Below, one piece after another: positions 23,480 through 35,261 of a stretch of 64,000 nt of DNA (position 1 is its first letter; every line of letters starts with the position of its first letter). The stretch comes from Odiellus spinosus (Eukaryota; Arthropoda; Arachnida; Opiliones; Phalangiidae): the NCBI GenBank assembly GCA_963920705.1, contig OY987239.1:8957504-9021503 (forward strand). The letters run 5' to 3'. Below the pieces are notes generated by a model, which saw nothing but the letters and a program-made list of their open reading frames with translations, had not been told where the DNA came from and did no database searches. A program made the translations under genes and the position numbers.

Positions 23480-24110
23480 TGGTTACATTTAATCTATGAA
23501 AAAAGAGTAGACACATACCGGGTTATAAGATATTGTTACATTGAGTCGATTATCCATGATTCCCAATTATCGCGAATGACGCGGTTTCTTCATTAATTAG
23601 TAATCGTTAACAATCGTGTCTTTATAACTTAATTCCTTAATTGTAAATCTATCGTGTTGAGAATTGGTGCTAAGGCGGTCGTTTAAAATCCTGCGACGTA
23701 CCTTTCCATACAGTCGGACACTAATAATAGGCGAGTATAAAATTGCACACAATGTCTCTCTTCGTGACTTTTAACTCCGGCCTGAAAACCGAGAGTAAAT
23801 ATTAAAATGCTCAATAACGGGGAAACTTCTAGCTCTAGCTAAAGGAAGAGTGAAAAAGGGATAAGGCATCCGTTGATTACATTATTTTGAGTGTTTAATT
23901 TCCCTGCTCATCGTATTTAAATAATGGAAACTCGTACATGGTAGAGTGGCCACGATGTTTTAACATTATTTAAGGGGGACAAATCCCACTCGAAACCCAA
24001 CATATTTTTCATGGGTTAGCGTTATTGTTGATTCTCTTAATTATACTATACTAATTATACTATCTATACTAGATGTCCGAAACTCTTGATTTAAATTTGA
24101 TTCGTTCCAC
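23480..24110. repeat. Segmental duplication block, copy 2
   Basis: Matches 7,440-7,945, and its later part matches 32,250-32,360 (AATCCCACTCGAA...CCCAACAT). The block continues at 24,534-24,808 and 25,376-25,640 after two insertions. Confidence 0.85.
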
Positions 24111-24526
24111 CATGGTATATAATAACCCTCTTCGGGGGAAGTATGAAAACCCCTATACTACCAATGCTAAAAATCACGAACAACAAGAGCCCGCTGCTGA
24201 CTATCTAGGCCACTAGCTCGCGCTGGACTTCTCAATGTCGCTACTCTAGTAAATGGTCTTTGTATAAACAAGACGGCTCGATTTGTGTTTAGAACTTCCT
24301 GTCTCAGGAGTCAGGCTGTCTGTTAAAATGGAGTCGAAGGTTGACTTCAGCTCGCGAGTTCCGGAAGTGTGCGTAAGGAAAATTTAGTGAGGTTCAAAAT
24401 GGTGTAACTATTTTTTGGGAGTAAAGCGGTGTGTCGATCCGCCGCGATTTACGCCGGGCACTCGTTGTTCGTCGATTTTGCCTACCTTTCATACTTCCCC
24501 CCTAAGGGGGTTATTATATACCACTG
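24111..24526. mobile_element. M6 element copy 1
   Basis: A 416-bp element with inverted ends CATGGTATATAATAACC / GGTTATTATATACCACTG, flanked by 7-bp GTTCCAC. It interrupts a block duplicated at 32.2-32.4 kb. Confidence 0.92.
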
Positions 24527-24808
24527 GTTCCACGTAATTACGCGGGATTCGCAAACGACCGAAGACTCGATCACTATGTCTCATTATATTGTATCTTCCT
24601 AGTACGAAGTCGTAATCTATTCCGAGATGCCCCAGGCCCATCTATCTTCGAGATGAACGAGATGAAAGCACTCGCTTCGTTTAAATGTTCAGTCGCTTTC
24701 GGTTAACAAGAAAGATTAATTGCGAATTCCACTTAACAATTCTCGGAGTGCATTGAATCGCGCTGAAAACCAAATTGTTCTTTTCTTTCGCTCGATATCA
24801 AGCAACGA

Positions 24809-25375
24809 GCGACACATCTGTTTTATTTGTTAAGGGGGGTGCACTGTGCTGAGAAGCACGTAACATCACCGCCCAAACCGTGCGGCCGTCATCATTTGTC
24901 CACTAGAGTTCCGCACCCGAAGCCACACCCGGAACGGGTCACAAGGTTATGTAGAACCAAGTGCGTGAGGACTAAGGCAGCGGAAGACGGGAAGCGAGTG
25001 GGCGACCACAACCCGCACATCAGTACCATACTGACCCCTCAATCTATCCGTGACCCCAAGGAGCGACTCAACGGCGTAGGATGAAGCCGAGGCTGGTACT
25101 GGGAACAATACCTTCCAATAACGTGGCGGCGCAGCCCCTACTCAGAAACCGGTACCACCCACGGTTTCGTCGGCCCGAGCCCGGGTAGGGCGCAGTCCGT
25201 TCGGGACGATGACCCACCGGGGAACTACTCATAAATTTAACCTCCGCAGCCGGCCGGGCTGGGGCGTGACGGTGTGTTACCATTTAGCGGAAGACTGACG
25301 GATTTGCCAACTCGGGCCCCCTCACCACGACAAGGCACGTACCCACCTACCCTGCGCGCGTCCAGATAGGGGGAA
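24809..25375. mobile_element. GC-rich insertion of about 567 bp, unidentified
   Basis: The paralogous block at 32,620-32,660 reads TCGATATCAAGTGTCGAGCG, while here the same flanks are separated by a markedly GC-rich stretch. Short direct repeats CGAGCG occur at both ends. It has no clear long open frame; the 85-codon frame at 24,827 lacks recognisable motifs. It could be a truncated retroelement 5' region or SINE-like insert. Confidence 0.65.
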
Positions 25376-25639
25376 TCGAGCGGTGTAACGGAAAATTTGA
25401 AAAAGATCCCGTCCCCCCAAAATTGCTCTCTGTCTGTTTACGATAATTGTGATCGTAATACTCCTATTTCTTTCAATTGTTCGCTAATTTAGCCTGTTGT
25501 CCAACAGCGTAGAGTACAAATTTGATTTGTCAGCTAACCCAAAGCAATTGCGAAATTCAACGCGATTAAACCTTTATTGCCTATGATGAAGTTAGCGGCT
25601 CGATTTGTTTGTTTTCCTTTCATCTTCCCTTTTTCGTTC

Positions 25640-26880
25640 TATTATTTAATTACTTTTTACCTCCCCGACTGAACTTTAGTTCAGGGGTAGGTTTTACACT
25701 GGTCTTTCCTGTATGTGTGTTTGTGTCTGTGTAAGCGGAAATCACGTGACCTAGCTCGTGGAGCAAAAAGTCTAGAGACGTAATCATGCCAGCTTATCGT
25801 TCAATTCCGTTTAACGGGAATTACCTCCTTTAAGCATGGCTGCCACACTGAGTTATATACAACAGGATGTCTTCCATTGCATATTACCATCCACTTTACG
25901 GTCAAACTTTGATGCTGGACAGTTGAAGGCGATTATACGTAATGGGACGTCTCCCACTGTTATAATCTCCTCCGACCATCCTCACACCAAGGTCCAACCT
26001 CTAGTGTCCGATCTCAGCGGGCCATATTAGCGAGGCGTCCCTCACTAATATAGTCCACATCAACCTTCCACTCCACTATCTCCTCCCTCTACGGGTCTTT
26101 GTGGTGCAGTTACCGAATGCCTAGGGTTACGATAAACGTCTACACGTTGAGAAGGGATGGTTTTCCCCAACTCTTCTCGGTTACTCGCTCGATGAATAAC
26201 TATTTTGGCCTTATGCCGCGATATCTTTTAGTGAATTGAAGCGTTTAATGCATTTAAATTTTAATTTAATATAATAATATTGTTTAACTGAATATAATTA
26301 ATAACGAAGCTGAAAAATAAATTTAAAATTCGAGATAGTTTAGAAGATATTTAAGAAATTGTGCAAAAAATTTAAAGAAATGTGACCGTTAAATACCAGC
26401 TTGAATTGGCAGCATGCGTTAAGCTATTTTCCATGTTTATCATTTAGTCCAAAAAGCAAAGGTATAACGGGTAGTATTGGCTTACGCTTGCTGCAAACTT
26501 GGGGTGGATTGAAGAATCAAAATAAAGGTCCATTTACACGGGTATGCAAGATAGAAACAACATAATTTAGATTAGAGATAAAGGCGCGTTCACAGGGATA
26601 TAGAGATGGTTATATGGCGTGTATACATGGACATTACAAATGATTTTATTTAATTTTATTTATTTTTTTGTTATATTGAGAGAATTAGCTTTATGTACCA
26701 GGATGAACTGTTACCTTCTAGCGAAGTTGGAAACAGTGTATTGGGACTTGGTTATAAAAACAAGTTTCTTGCATTTTTTCAATTTCTCGCATGTTTGCGA
26801 TACTGCCCTAAGCTGGATGCACTAAAATTTCTCGCGCATTTGCGGAGTTTGCGAATGTGTTTCGCGCGAAAATGTCGCGC
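25640..26880. other. No supported gene
   Basis: A short block at 25,660-25,735 matches 9,920-9,990 (ACTGAACTTTAGT, GGTTTTACACTGGTC). The short open frames at 25,836 and 26,619-26,884 have no recognisable motif. Confidence 0.5.
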
Positions 26881-26883
26881 ATA

Positions 26884-27455
26884 GAGGGGAAATACAAAAC
26901 GGCGAATCAAAAGAACGCTGATTCTTCTATATGTACACATTTCTATTTTTTTTTTATTTAAGATAGGGTTAGGTTAGGTTGCGTCGTCGGGGAGGTAATA
27001 TTTTGGTTTCCCAACTTGTTATTCGTAATAAGGCAATTTTAGAAAAACGAAACGCGGAAATAATGGAGTTTGACGTCCTTGACTGCGCGCCAAGCCACAT
27101 AAATAGTTTGATCAATAATTGTACTTAAAACCGAATATTCTAACGTTGCGAATGTCCTTATATACCCGGCGTATTCGCGCAACCCGTAAACACACCGTAA
27201 TACCAATATACCTTCTAACTTCAATATTCCAAAATATAAAGAAATACCAATATACAAATGCACCAATTGAAATCCAATGAAATTATTGCGTATACGTTTA
27301 TTAATGTAGGTTAAGGGGGTCATCCTTACATGATTCATTTCGTAACTCTTAAACGGCACCTCGTATGACAAAACGTCAAAGAACATTTTCGTCTTAAAAT
27401 GACCCATAGAACCCACTGTAGTTCGATCCTACCACCATTTTCGAAACACCCTGTA
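26884..27455. repeat. Dispersed repeat, intact unit (empty site)
   Basis: Contains the sequence CACACCGTAATACCAATATA without an M2 insertion. The open frame on its minus strand is shared with 15.6 kb and appears to be repeat-derived. One end carries TACAGGGTGTTTC, a motif common at insect repeat ends. Confidence 0.7.
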
Positions 27456-27464
27456 TTTCGTAGG

Positions 27465-27715
27465 TAGAAAAATTTATCCCCAGTTCTATATGGGAAATTT
27501 TCCATAAAAAATTGAAACGTCATTAAAAATCTTTCGTTTAAATCAATACCATTTTTTCCGAGTGTTGGTTTCACCCACTGTAAATTTGCATCAGTTTTAA
27601 TTCGGTAAGGTCCTGCTCTAAAATAATGGAGCCCAAAAACTTCGTATTGGACTGACACCCTTTTGCCAGGACTCAACTCAACATATTGAAGAACAGTCTC
27701 GTGTATGATTACCAA
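27465..27715 (-). CDS. Unassigned open frame, possible exon
   Basis: The frame reads HETVLQYVELSPGKRVSVQY and onward to NFPYRTGDKFFYL, with protein-like composition. It then enters a dispersed repeat at TACAGGGTGTTTC (about 27,455). It could be an exon of an IR-family or other membrane protein. No catalytic or membrane motif is visible. Confidence 0.3.
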
Positions 27716-27732
27716 ATCTAGCCTAACCTTCC

Positions 27733-28029
27733 TTAAAATACGTAGCCTCTTTTTTGGTCTGGCAGAAATGCAATCACAAAGGGCAAAACAGTTGAATTAA
27801 CCCCTCTGCGTATTGAGTTAAGTAGACGAAATGTCCGTGGGCGAAAGATCCTACGCAACGAAATGTTCATGGACAGAATTTCCGGGGATTCATTTTCCCG
27901 AGACGAAACGTGCGGAACGGACGTACTTGAACGATTTGTATTTTGAATTACGTTTGGTAGCAATCCTCCATAACGCTCATTGCCCTTACTAACTCGACTG
28001 GAAATTTGCATCAATTCCTCGAAGCCCAC
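27733..28029 (-). CDS. Unassigned open frame
   Basis: This open frame of about 98 residues contains YGGLLPNVIQNTNRSSTSV and FRLLNSIRRGVNSTVLPFVI, and ends GYVF before TAA. A GTAAGG donor-like site occurs inside it. It lies between IR copies B and C on the same strand and may be a decayed IR exon. I do not recognise the family. Confidence 0.25.
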   Translation of the reverse strand: MGFEELMQISSRVSKGNERYGGLLPNVIQNTNRSSTSVPHVSSRENESPEILSMNISLRRIFRPRTFRLLNSIRRGVNSTVLPFVIAFLPDQKRGYVF

Positions 28030-28082
28030 CGATGAAGAATATCTCTCGAACTCGAGATAACATTATGAAGATAGCATTGTAA

Positions 28083-28399
28083 CAAGAATCCATTCAGGTT
28101 CCATAAGAATATGGGAGGGCCGCGATTCAATAACCATCCTCCCAAACTTTGTAGCAAAAGTTCGTCCGCTTCGAATCGAATTTTCAAGTAAATCGCTCCT
28201 GACATTATATTATTAACCCGCGCCACTAACGACCTTGACATAATATTTTGGGTAATAAAAATGGAGCCGACCGAAAAAAGATCTAAGCGTACAAATGTTG
28301 CGAAAATTGCGGACGAACTTTTGTTACAAAGTTTGGGAGGATGGTACCAGAGGCTAAAGCTATGCTCCCATATTCTTATGGAACCTGAATGGATTCTTG
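28083..28399 (-). mobile_element. M2 element copy 4
   Basis: Full M2 flanked by 7-bp ATTGTAA. Confidence 0.92.
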
Positions 28400-28738
28400 A
28401 TTGTAATGAATGTCTTTGAAATCTTTCATATTGAGCCGTAAAATTTTAAAATATTAGGATATTCTTGCGTAAATTTAGGTAGTACGGGTTGATGAAGACG
28501 TTTAAAGCAATTTATTTGAGAGGATCGAAACTCCCGCAAATCTGGTACACTCAAAGATTTGTATAACTTTACAATCCTAAAAAATCTAGGAAATTTTCAA
28601 ATAACCAACAAATCTTCATATCAACCCCATGATTAATGGTATTTTGATCTGAAGATTGATCATCGTGTTGATCTTTCGAAATATTATAAAGATACAATCA
28701 ATACAAATATTTATATATTCGGACACTATATTACGCGT

Positions 28739-29143
28739 AGAGCTCGGAATTCGTATATTTTTTATTAATTTGATAAAATCTACTAAATTCTGATGTAAAT
28801 TATCTGTTTGATTAAAAATTGACTATTTTTCATTCGAGTTAACTTATTCGAAGATAAAGTAAAAAACGTAATCCGTTTTTATCCAAAAATGGCCTTATCT
28901 TAGAATATTATCCGCGTTATACGTTCGGATAAAAAACATTCAAAATTTATTTTCGTGAAAAATAACGAATAAAAAGATGATTTAAAATCTTAGTTTCGTC
29001 GTTTTATTTATATTCTTCGAATTAAAAGTCAATTTGAATATTTTTCTTATATTTTAGACTAATTCTGGAAACTTGAATGTTTCTTATCCATCGTTAAACG
29101 TTTGAAAACGAGTAATTTGTAGGTAGATAAAGCGGCGAAGGCT
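28739..29143 (+). mobile_element. M5 element copy 2 (3'-truncated)
   Basis: Starts AGCTCGGAATTCG and breaks off at GCGAAGGCTTA, where sequence homologous to 16,906 onward follows. It is part of a duplicated block. Confidence 0.8.
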
Positions 29144-29399
29144 TAATAATAGTGAAATTGAAGGAAATCTGCCGTATTATTCCGTTGACAGCGTTTAAAT
29201 ACTAACTCTTACTAATATTGAGTGCGTATGAGAAAGTTATTGTAACACCTGATTTCTGCCTACCGATTTTGCATCGATTTATCGCGAGAATCGACCGTTT
29301 AATAATCCATTGCAATGATCTTTGGCTAATAACTATAAACTTTCGAGTATACTAGCTATTTGAATTAGGAGACTAAAACCACTAATTACAATTAAAAAA

Positions 29400-29495
29400 A
29401 GTATTATTTTCTGTCACTTTCCGTGTTTGACCCAAATCGGATAGAGAATCCTTTTTAAAAGTGTGAAGCAACCTTTTTTTTTGTATAATTCTTTT
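29400..29495. repeat. M3 single arm
   Basis: Same arm as at 17.2 kb (GTGTGAAGCAACC), in the duplicated block 28.7-29.6 kb. Confidence 0.7.
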
Positions 29496-29636
29496 CAAAG
29501 CTTGATTTGAAAACTTGATCAGCTAGTCAGCTTTAGTTTTGGGTAATTAGTTTATAGTTTAATAATTATTTGGTTGCCGATTTGCGCGAAATTTTTTAAA
29601 GTGAATATATATTTGAATATTTACATTTTTGTCAAC

Positions 29637-29973
29637 TAGAAGCTGATGAAACCCTCCTTTGAAGTCTATTACTCCCGGGTCTTGTCTACCCCTCTCTGTA
29701 TGGGTTATTCTCAAAAGGCGCGATTCGTAGGCCTCCTAACGGTAGATGTTTTCGGAGCGGGAGTTTGTCGAGCGAATATCTTTAGCAGCCTTGGAGTTCG
29801 TCCAAAAAACGTCGTCGTTTGAGGAGAGAGAGAATTTCCAATTTTCCGTAGACAGGGGGGATGAAGTAGGACCCCTTCTAACTCGTAAAATTGGGAATTT
29901 TACCCATACAGAGAGGAGCGCTATATCGAACATTGGAGTAGTAGACTTCAAAGGAGGGTTGCATCGGCTTCTG
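29637..29973 (+). mobile_element. M1 element copy 6
   Basis: Full-length M1 with a damaged left end (TAGAAGCTG). It lies next to IR copy C and separates it from duplicated DNA at 28.7-29.6 kb. Confidence 0.88.
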
Positions 29974-30008
29974 TTGATCCGCATTTTGTGTAAACGCGAT
30001 TGTCTTAC

Positions 30009-30616
30009 GCTCGTAGAAGAATGAAGCGACGAAGTCCCAGAGAATTGTTGAAAACCCTGTGGTACTCGGGAACCCGCGTCGGAGACATCTCGTCGAGAAG
30101 TAAACCGTGGCGGCGGACAGAAACATCAACAGTAAGAAACACAAGGCGGACTGCGGGGTGGATCAGAAAAGAAGAATGCCGTTACAATTTTGGGATAAAA
30201 TCTATAAGCGCTAATGAAGCTATAAAATTTCGCTCATTTCTTTGAAGCGGAGAGAAGAAAAACCACGTGACTCAGGCCAAATTCAAATCTCAATTCCCTT
30301 CCATCACGCGACGGGTCAAAGAACATGGCGCCTCGGAATTGAGATATGAGCTCCCAAACATAAATGGGAACGACGAAGCCCGATTGGTTCTAAACAATAA
30401 TTCGGGTCACCTGAATGTCAATTTGAACGACTGAACCGGAATTTTTCCAAACCAGTGGTGGATCCACAGTGAAATAATACGATGGTCGCCACTCGTGAAT
30501 CGGCGTCAATGTGGTAAAGTTCAAACCCTCTTCTTCGATCAAAGTCATTTCTTTAAAGGAATATTGATCCAAATCATAGCCACCCACCACCTTAAAAATG
30601 AAATTTGCAATAACTT
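30009..30616 (-). CDS. Ionotropic-receptor-like gene, copy C, two exons
   Basis: Exon 30,616-30,411 reads VVGGYDLDQYSFKEMTLI and ends SGSVVQIDIQ|GTGACC. Exon 30,150-30,009 has the TM1/pore segment (ALCFLLLMFLSAATVYF and FSTILWDFVASFFYE). The expected TM2 exon is not found downstream; instead an M1 element starts at 29,973, only 36 bases beyond the donor. Copy C therefore appears truncated or its 3' part was lost. Confidence 0.55.
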
Positions 30617-31015
30617 CTGAGCTTTGTTGTTGATTAAACGGAATTTACCCGAGTTTCATCCCAGTACAATGTCGTGACTCTGTTTAGAAAGGTAGACATT
30701 TAGTGGCGATGTCGGAGTTATAACGAAGGACTCGCTGATCTCCGAATGGAACTCTACTATCTCTACTCTCGTTAAAAGAACATTAATTCGCCTAATTAGG
30801 GGATCGCGGGTAGATTCGGTATATTTTGGGTTAATCTCGATTCGTGTACGCTTCGATCGTAAAAATACTCTGGTTTTTCCGAGTCCATTCGAAGTAAGCG
30901 TTCCGTACTGTGAATCAAATCAGACGCCATAAAAAATACCAACCTAAAATGCGAGGCCATCTTCTCGTACAGCGCGTTCCGTCTTCGTTCCATGACACCC
31001 TATATATATATATAT

Positions 31016-31332
31016 CAAGAATCCATTCAGGTTCCATAAGAATATTGGAGGGCCGCGATTCAATAACCATCCTCCCAAACTTTGTAGCAAAAGTTCGTCC
31101 GCTTCGAATCGATTTTTCAAGTAAATCGCTCCTGACATTATATTATTAACCCGCGCCACTAACGACCTTGACATAATATTTTGGGTAATAAAAATGGAGC
31201 CGACCGAAAAAAGATCTAAGCGTGCAAATGTTGGGAAAATTGCGGACGAACTTTTGTTACAAAGTTTGGGAGGATGGTACCAGAGGCTAAAGCTATGCTC
31301 ACATATTCTTATGGATCCTGAATGGATTCTTG
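31016..31332 (-). mobile_element. M2 element copy 5
   Basis: Full M2 inserted in an (AT)n tract. The duplication cannot be defined because the flanks are TATATA repeats. Confidence 0.9.
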
Positions 31333-31499
31333 ATATATATATATATATATGTATAGGCATAATTAGGTGAAGCCCGTATAAGAAATATTAAATATATTAA
31401 AAACGTTTCGAGTTTATTAACTCGATAACGGGTTTAGATGAAAAAATAATGTTAAAAATATAATACTTTCGCGTGTTACGACGACTAATTTGGCGTTTT

Positions 31500-31600
31500 A
31501 CAGGCGCCAAGGACAACAAAATTAGTACCAAGTGTGCATAGAGCACATTTTCAATCGGAGTGCTACGCCACACGCGATCCAACCTAGACTCTGTCCAAAA
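31500..31600 (-). CDS. Possible upstream exon of IR copy C
   Basis: The minus strand reads RLDRVWRSTPIENVLYAHLV followed by LILLSLAP and a GTAAAA donor-like site. DNA at 4,010-4,075 is related but its frame differs. This is tentative. Confidence 0.2.
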
Positions 31601-31619
31601 TTTAACCAAACTCAATTCG

Positions 31620-33280
31620 TATATAACCGATTATGGCCATCTACGAACTTTGGATAATATACCGGCGAGACGATTTCCAGTAATCACGCGAGCTAACGAT
31701 AATTATCTATATTACATTTAATCTTTGAAAAAAGCGTAGGCACATACCTCGGTATAACATACTGTTACATTGAGTCGATTGTCCATGATTCCCAATTATC
31801 GCGAATGACTCTAGCGAAGGAATCCTTAAAGCCTTGAGGACTGTTTTACCGCCGCAGCTTCTTTATTAATTAGTTATTGTTAACAATCGCGGACTTTGCA
31901 ACTTAGCTCCTTAATTGTAAATCTATCGAATTGAGGATTGGTTATAAGGCCGTCTTTTAAAATCGTAGAAAACGCGTCACGTACGACGAATCTTACCATA
32001 CAATCATGTGCGCGTATAAAATGCGCATTGTCTCTATTCGTGACTGCGAAGCCCGGTCAGAAAACCGAGAGTATATAATTAAATGGTCAATAACGGGGAA
32101 AGTTTGAGCTTTAGTTTCATGTTCTGGTAAAATCATTCGTCAAAGGAAGAATGGAAAGGGATAAGGAGCCCGTTGATTACATTCCGGCGAGTATTTAGTT
32201 TCCCTGTTCAGCTTATTTGATTTATGAAACCGCGATGTAAAACGTAAATTAGCGGTTTCAAATCCCACTCGAATCCCAACATCTTTTTCGTGGGTTAGCG
32301 TAACTGTTGCCCATTAAGATCCCCTTAATTATCCTAGATATCCGAAACTCTTGACTCCATTCGTTTCAGGGTATCAGGCGGATTTCGAAAACGTCCTAGG
32401 ATTAGTAAGATTATATCGTATCGTTCCTAATACGATGTCGTCACATCTTCCTAGAATGCCCCCGACCCCTCTATCTTGACGTCGAACGAAATGAAAGGTA
32501 TCACCTCGATTGAAATTTATTCAGTCGCTTTCGGTTAACAAGAAAGATTAATTGCAAATTCCCCTGAACACCTCACTCGGAGTGGCTTGAATCTCACTGA
32601 AAACCTCTTTTGTTCTTTCCCTCACTCGATATCAAGTGTCGAGCGGTGGAACTGAAAATTTTAAAAATATCGCGTCCCCCCGTCAAATCATATTGCATTT
32701 AAACGAAGCGTAATAAATTTATTGTTAATGATGATGTTAGCGGCTCTAAATGTTCGTTTTCTTTTTCATCTTCACTTTTTTGTTCCATGATTTATTTACA
32801 AAATATCGTGAGATAAACCAATTAACCCCGAAACGTTGTTGATGTATTGTTCTTATAAAACCACGAAGGAATTTTTTTGCGAGTGACGGTGACAAGACTC
32901 TTGCAACGAAACAAATTACTTTATCAAAGACCATAAAGTCAAATCTCCTGGTACGTTTCCTCGGAGTTATAAGCCGTGTCATCATCTACCATCGCGCTTT
33001 TACATTTCGTGGAAATCAAACTTGGAGGCAGTCATGTGCAAAAAACGATCGAGTTCAAGAATAATTTTCAAATTAATATAGAATTTGTAACTGGAAAGAG
33101 GTCTTTTCATAAATAGGAATGAGTCGGCTCAAAATTTGGCGGACTATAGTAAAAATAGATACCGTCATTTACCCAAACTCGGCCTAGTCTAGTGGTCGTT
33201 GGAATTAATAAAGAAAAAAATTGTTATTGAGTAAGAAAAGGGGGCAATTGGGGTCACGTGCTCGTGGTGAAATCTTCGGT
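31620..33280. repeat. Segmental duplication block, copy 3
   Basis: The uninterrupted version of the block at 23.4-25.6 kb up to about 32.77 kb. No coding exon is recognised; the short open frames have no motifs. The rest to 33.28 kb is unique and shows nothing further. Confidence 0.75.
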
Positions 33281-33284
33281 AAGG

Positions 33285-33560
33285 CTCCAATTGCGCAGTT
33301 CCCACAAGCTCATTTCCTTTTGCGCAGTTTTTCATTTGCGCTTTTTTCATTTGCGCAGTGTTCATTTGCAGGTTATGTTAGGTTACGTTAAGTTAGTTAA
33401 TCACTTGAACTAGCATCTTCCTCTTGTTATATTATAAGTTAGGTTAGGTTAGTTTATCACTCGAAATAGCCTGTCCCTCTTGTGGACAGCTCGAATGGCA
33501 AACTGCGCAAATGGAAAGCTGCGCAAATGGGAAACTGGGCAAATGGGAAACTGCGCAAGC
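33285..33560. mobile_element. TTGCGCA-array element, short form
   Basis: Inverted TTGCGCAGTT arrays flank about 110 bp containing AGGTTAGGTTAG. The left array matches the reverse complement of 9,620-9,760. Confidence 0.65.
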
Positions 33561-33843
33561 GGACGCAAACCATTTCAATCACCCTTTAGCCGTTGTGTCA
33601 CTGTCTTTTGCGGGTATGAGTTGAAGGCAGGCAACTTTGAGTATCTGTTATTATTCCCACGTAACAACTCGAAGAAAATTCAAAGCTGATATTCGAATAA
33701 CGCCTTGCTGGAGATTATGATAATTACTTTGTTTATGACTAGAAAAGGCACGCTCGAAGTTTGACGCCAAGCCACATTTATAGATGGATCAATTATTGTA
33801 CTTAAAAATCGAATATTCTAATATGGCGAATGCTCTGATATAC

Positions 33844-34181
33844 CAGAAGTAGATGAAACCCTCCTTTGAAGTCTATTACTCCCGGGTCTTGTCTACCCCT
33901 CTCTGTATGGGTTATTCTCAAAAAGCGCGATTCGTACGCCTCCTAACGGTAGATGTTTTCGGAGCGGGAGCTCGTCGAGCGAATGTCTTTAGCAGCCTTG
34001 GAGTTCGTCCAAAAAACGTCGTCGTTTGTGGAGAGAGAGAATTTCCAATTTTCCGTAGACAGGGGGGTATGAAGTAGGACCCCTCCGATCTCGTAAAATT
34101 GTGAATTTTACCCATACAGAGAGGAGCGCTATATGGAACATTAGAGTAGTAGACTTCAATGGAGGGTTTCATCGGCTTCTG
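33844..34181 (+). mobile_element. M1 element copy 7
   Basis: Full-length M1 with a changed left end (CAGAAGTAGATG). No flanking duplication was recognised. Confidence 0.88.
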
Positions 34182-34230
34182 TTGAAAGGGAAGCTTGGAG
34201 TTAAAAATCGTCAGCTGCAACAGCTCTTGT

Positions 34231-34322
34231 AATGTCCTAACATTAAAAGAATAGGCCGGCGTTTTGATGGCCAAAGTCTTGGCCATCAAACTCCGGCCTA
34301 TACTGTAAATGTTAGGACATTT
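34231..34322. repeat. Short hairpin, about 42-bp arms
   Basis: ATGTCCTAACATT...TTTGATGGCCAA and its complement, with a loop of a few bases. It is immediately downstream of M1 copy 7. Confidence 0.8.
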
Positions 34323-35261
34323 CCAGCGCCTTTGAAGTTTGAAATAATATGATTGATCCTAATTTACATTTACTTTGACTCAAATTTTACCAAACTTTAG
34401 AAATTAATTGAAACACGAAAATTGTGTCTAACAATTGTTTCTAAAATTCTCGTGTACAACGTTTTTGGCACGATGATTCCGAAAATAAAATACGAAAATA
34501 AATTCAAAAGCTGTTCCATTTTTAGCTGCAAGTTTCCCTTTAATCAAAATGACAGTCTTGTCATATCGGATGATACTGGAATGGCCAATCAGGAAAACGT
34601 TAATCGCAATCTCCTTTGGACCACGCGATAATCCAACGCCTCTTGTATTTAATCAAAGTCAGTGTTTGTGTTTGAGGGTGAAAACACAAACACATAAACA
34701 CAAACATACAGACAAAGGTTGTAATAAAACCACCTTGTGGAAACAGTTCGTGACTTCAAGTAAAAATTCAAATATCCTGAATCTGAATTTTCGCTTATAA
34801 CGATTTCGATTTAAAACGAATCAAAACTAATCTTAAAAACAATAGACCAATTACGGATCAAGCCTGTTAAATTATGAGTAACTTGAAACAGCTTAATATA
34901 AATCGTTAAAATATTTATTTTATGTCGGCTACATTTTAATGGACATATCTACACAAAAAAATTACTTATTAACATAATTTACGGTCAGAATCAATGAAGG
35001 AATCTATTAATTAAAAAATTCAGAAAACAAATTTTGGGATATCAAAACTAACAAGAAATATTACCAAATAATTTAATATTGTATTATTATGTAAGGAAAA
35101 CATTTTGAGGATGAATAAACTTGATTATTACACCAACAAATTCCCGGTTTTCGGCACCATAAATCAACTTCTTTGACGTCATTGATCAAAACTCAGAACT
35201 AGAAGTTTACCGTTACTGTTTTGTTTCTGATAAGATGACTAGGTTTTCTATTAATTAAAGG
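34323..35261. other. No supported gene
   Basis: The short open frames at 34,422-34,800 include a CACAAACA-rich tract and have no domain. The part 34,845-35,170 resembles 15,790-15,960 (TACGGTCAGAATCAATGAAG), another duplicated fragment. Confidence 0.5.

Noticed and set aside
24827..25084. 85-codon open frame in the GC-rich insert
   Set aside because: High GC lowers stop frequency; there is no recognisable domain and the frame begins inside an inserted element.
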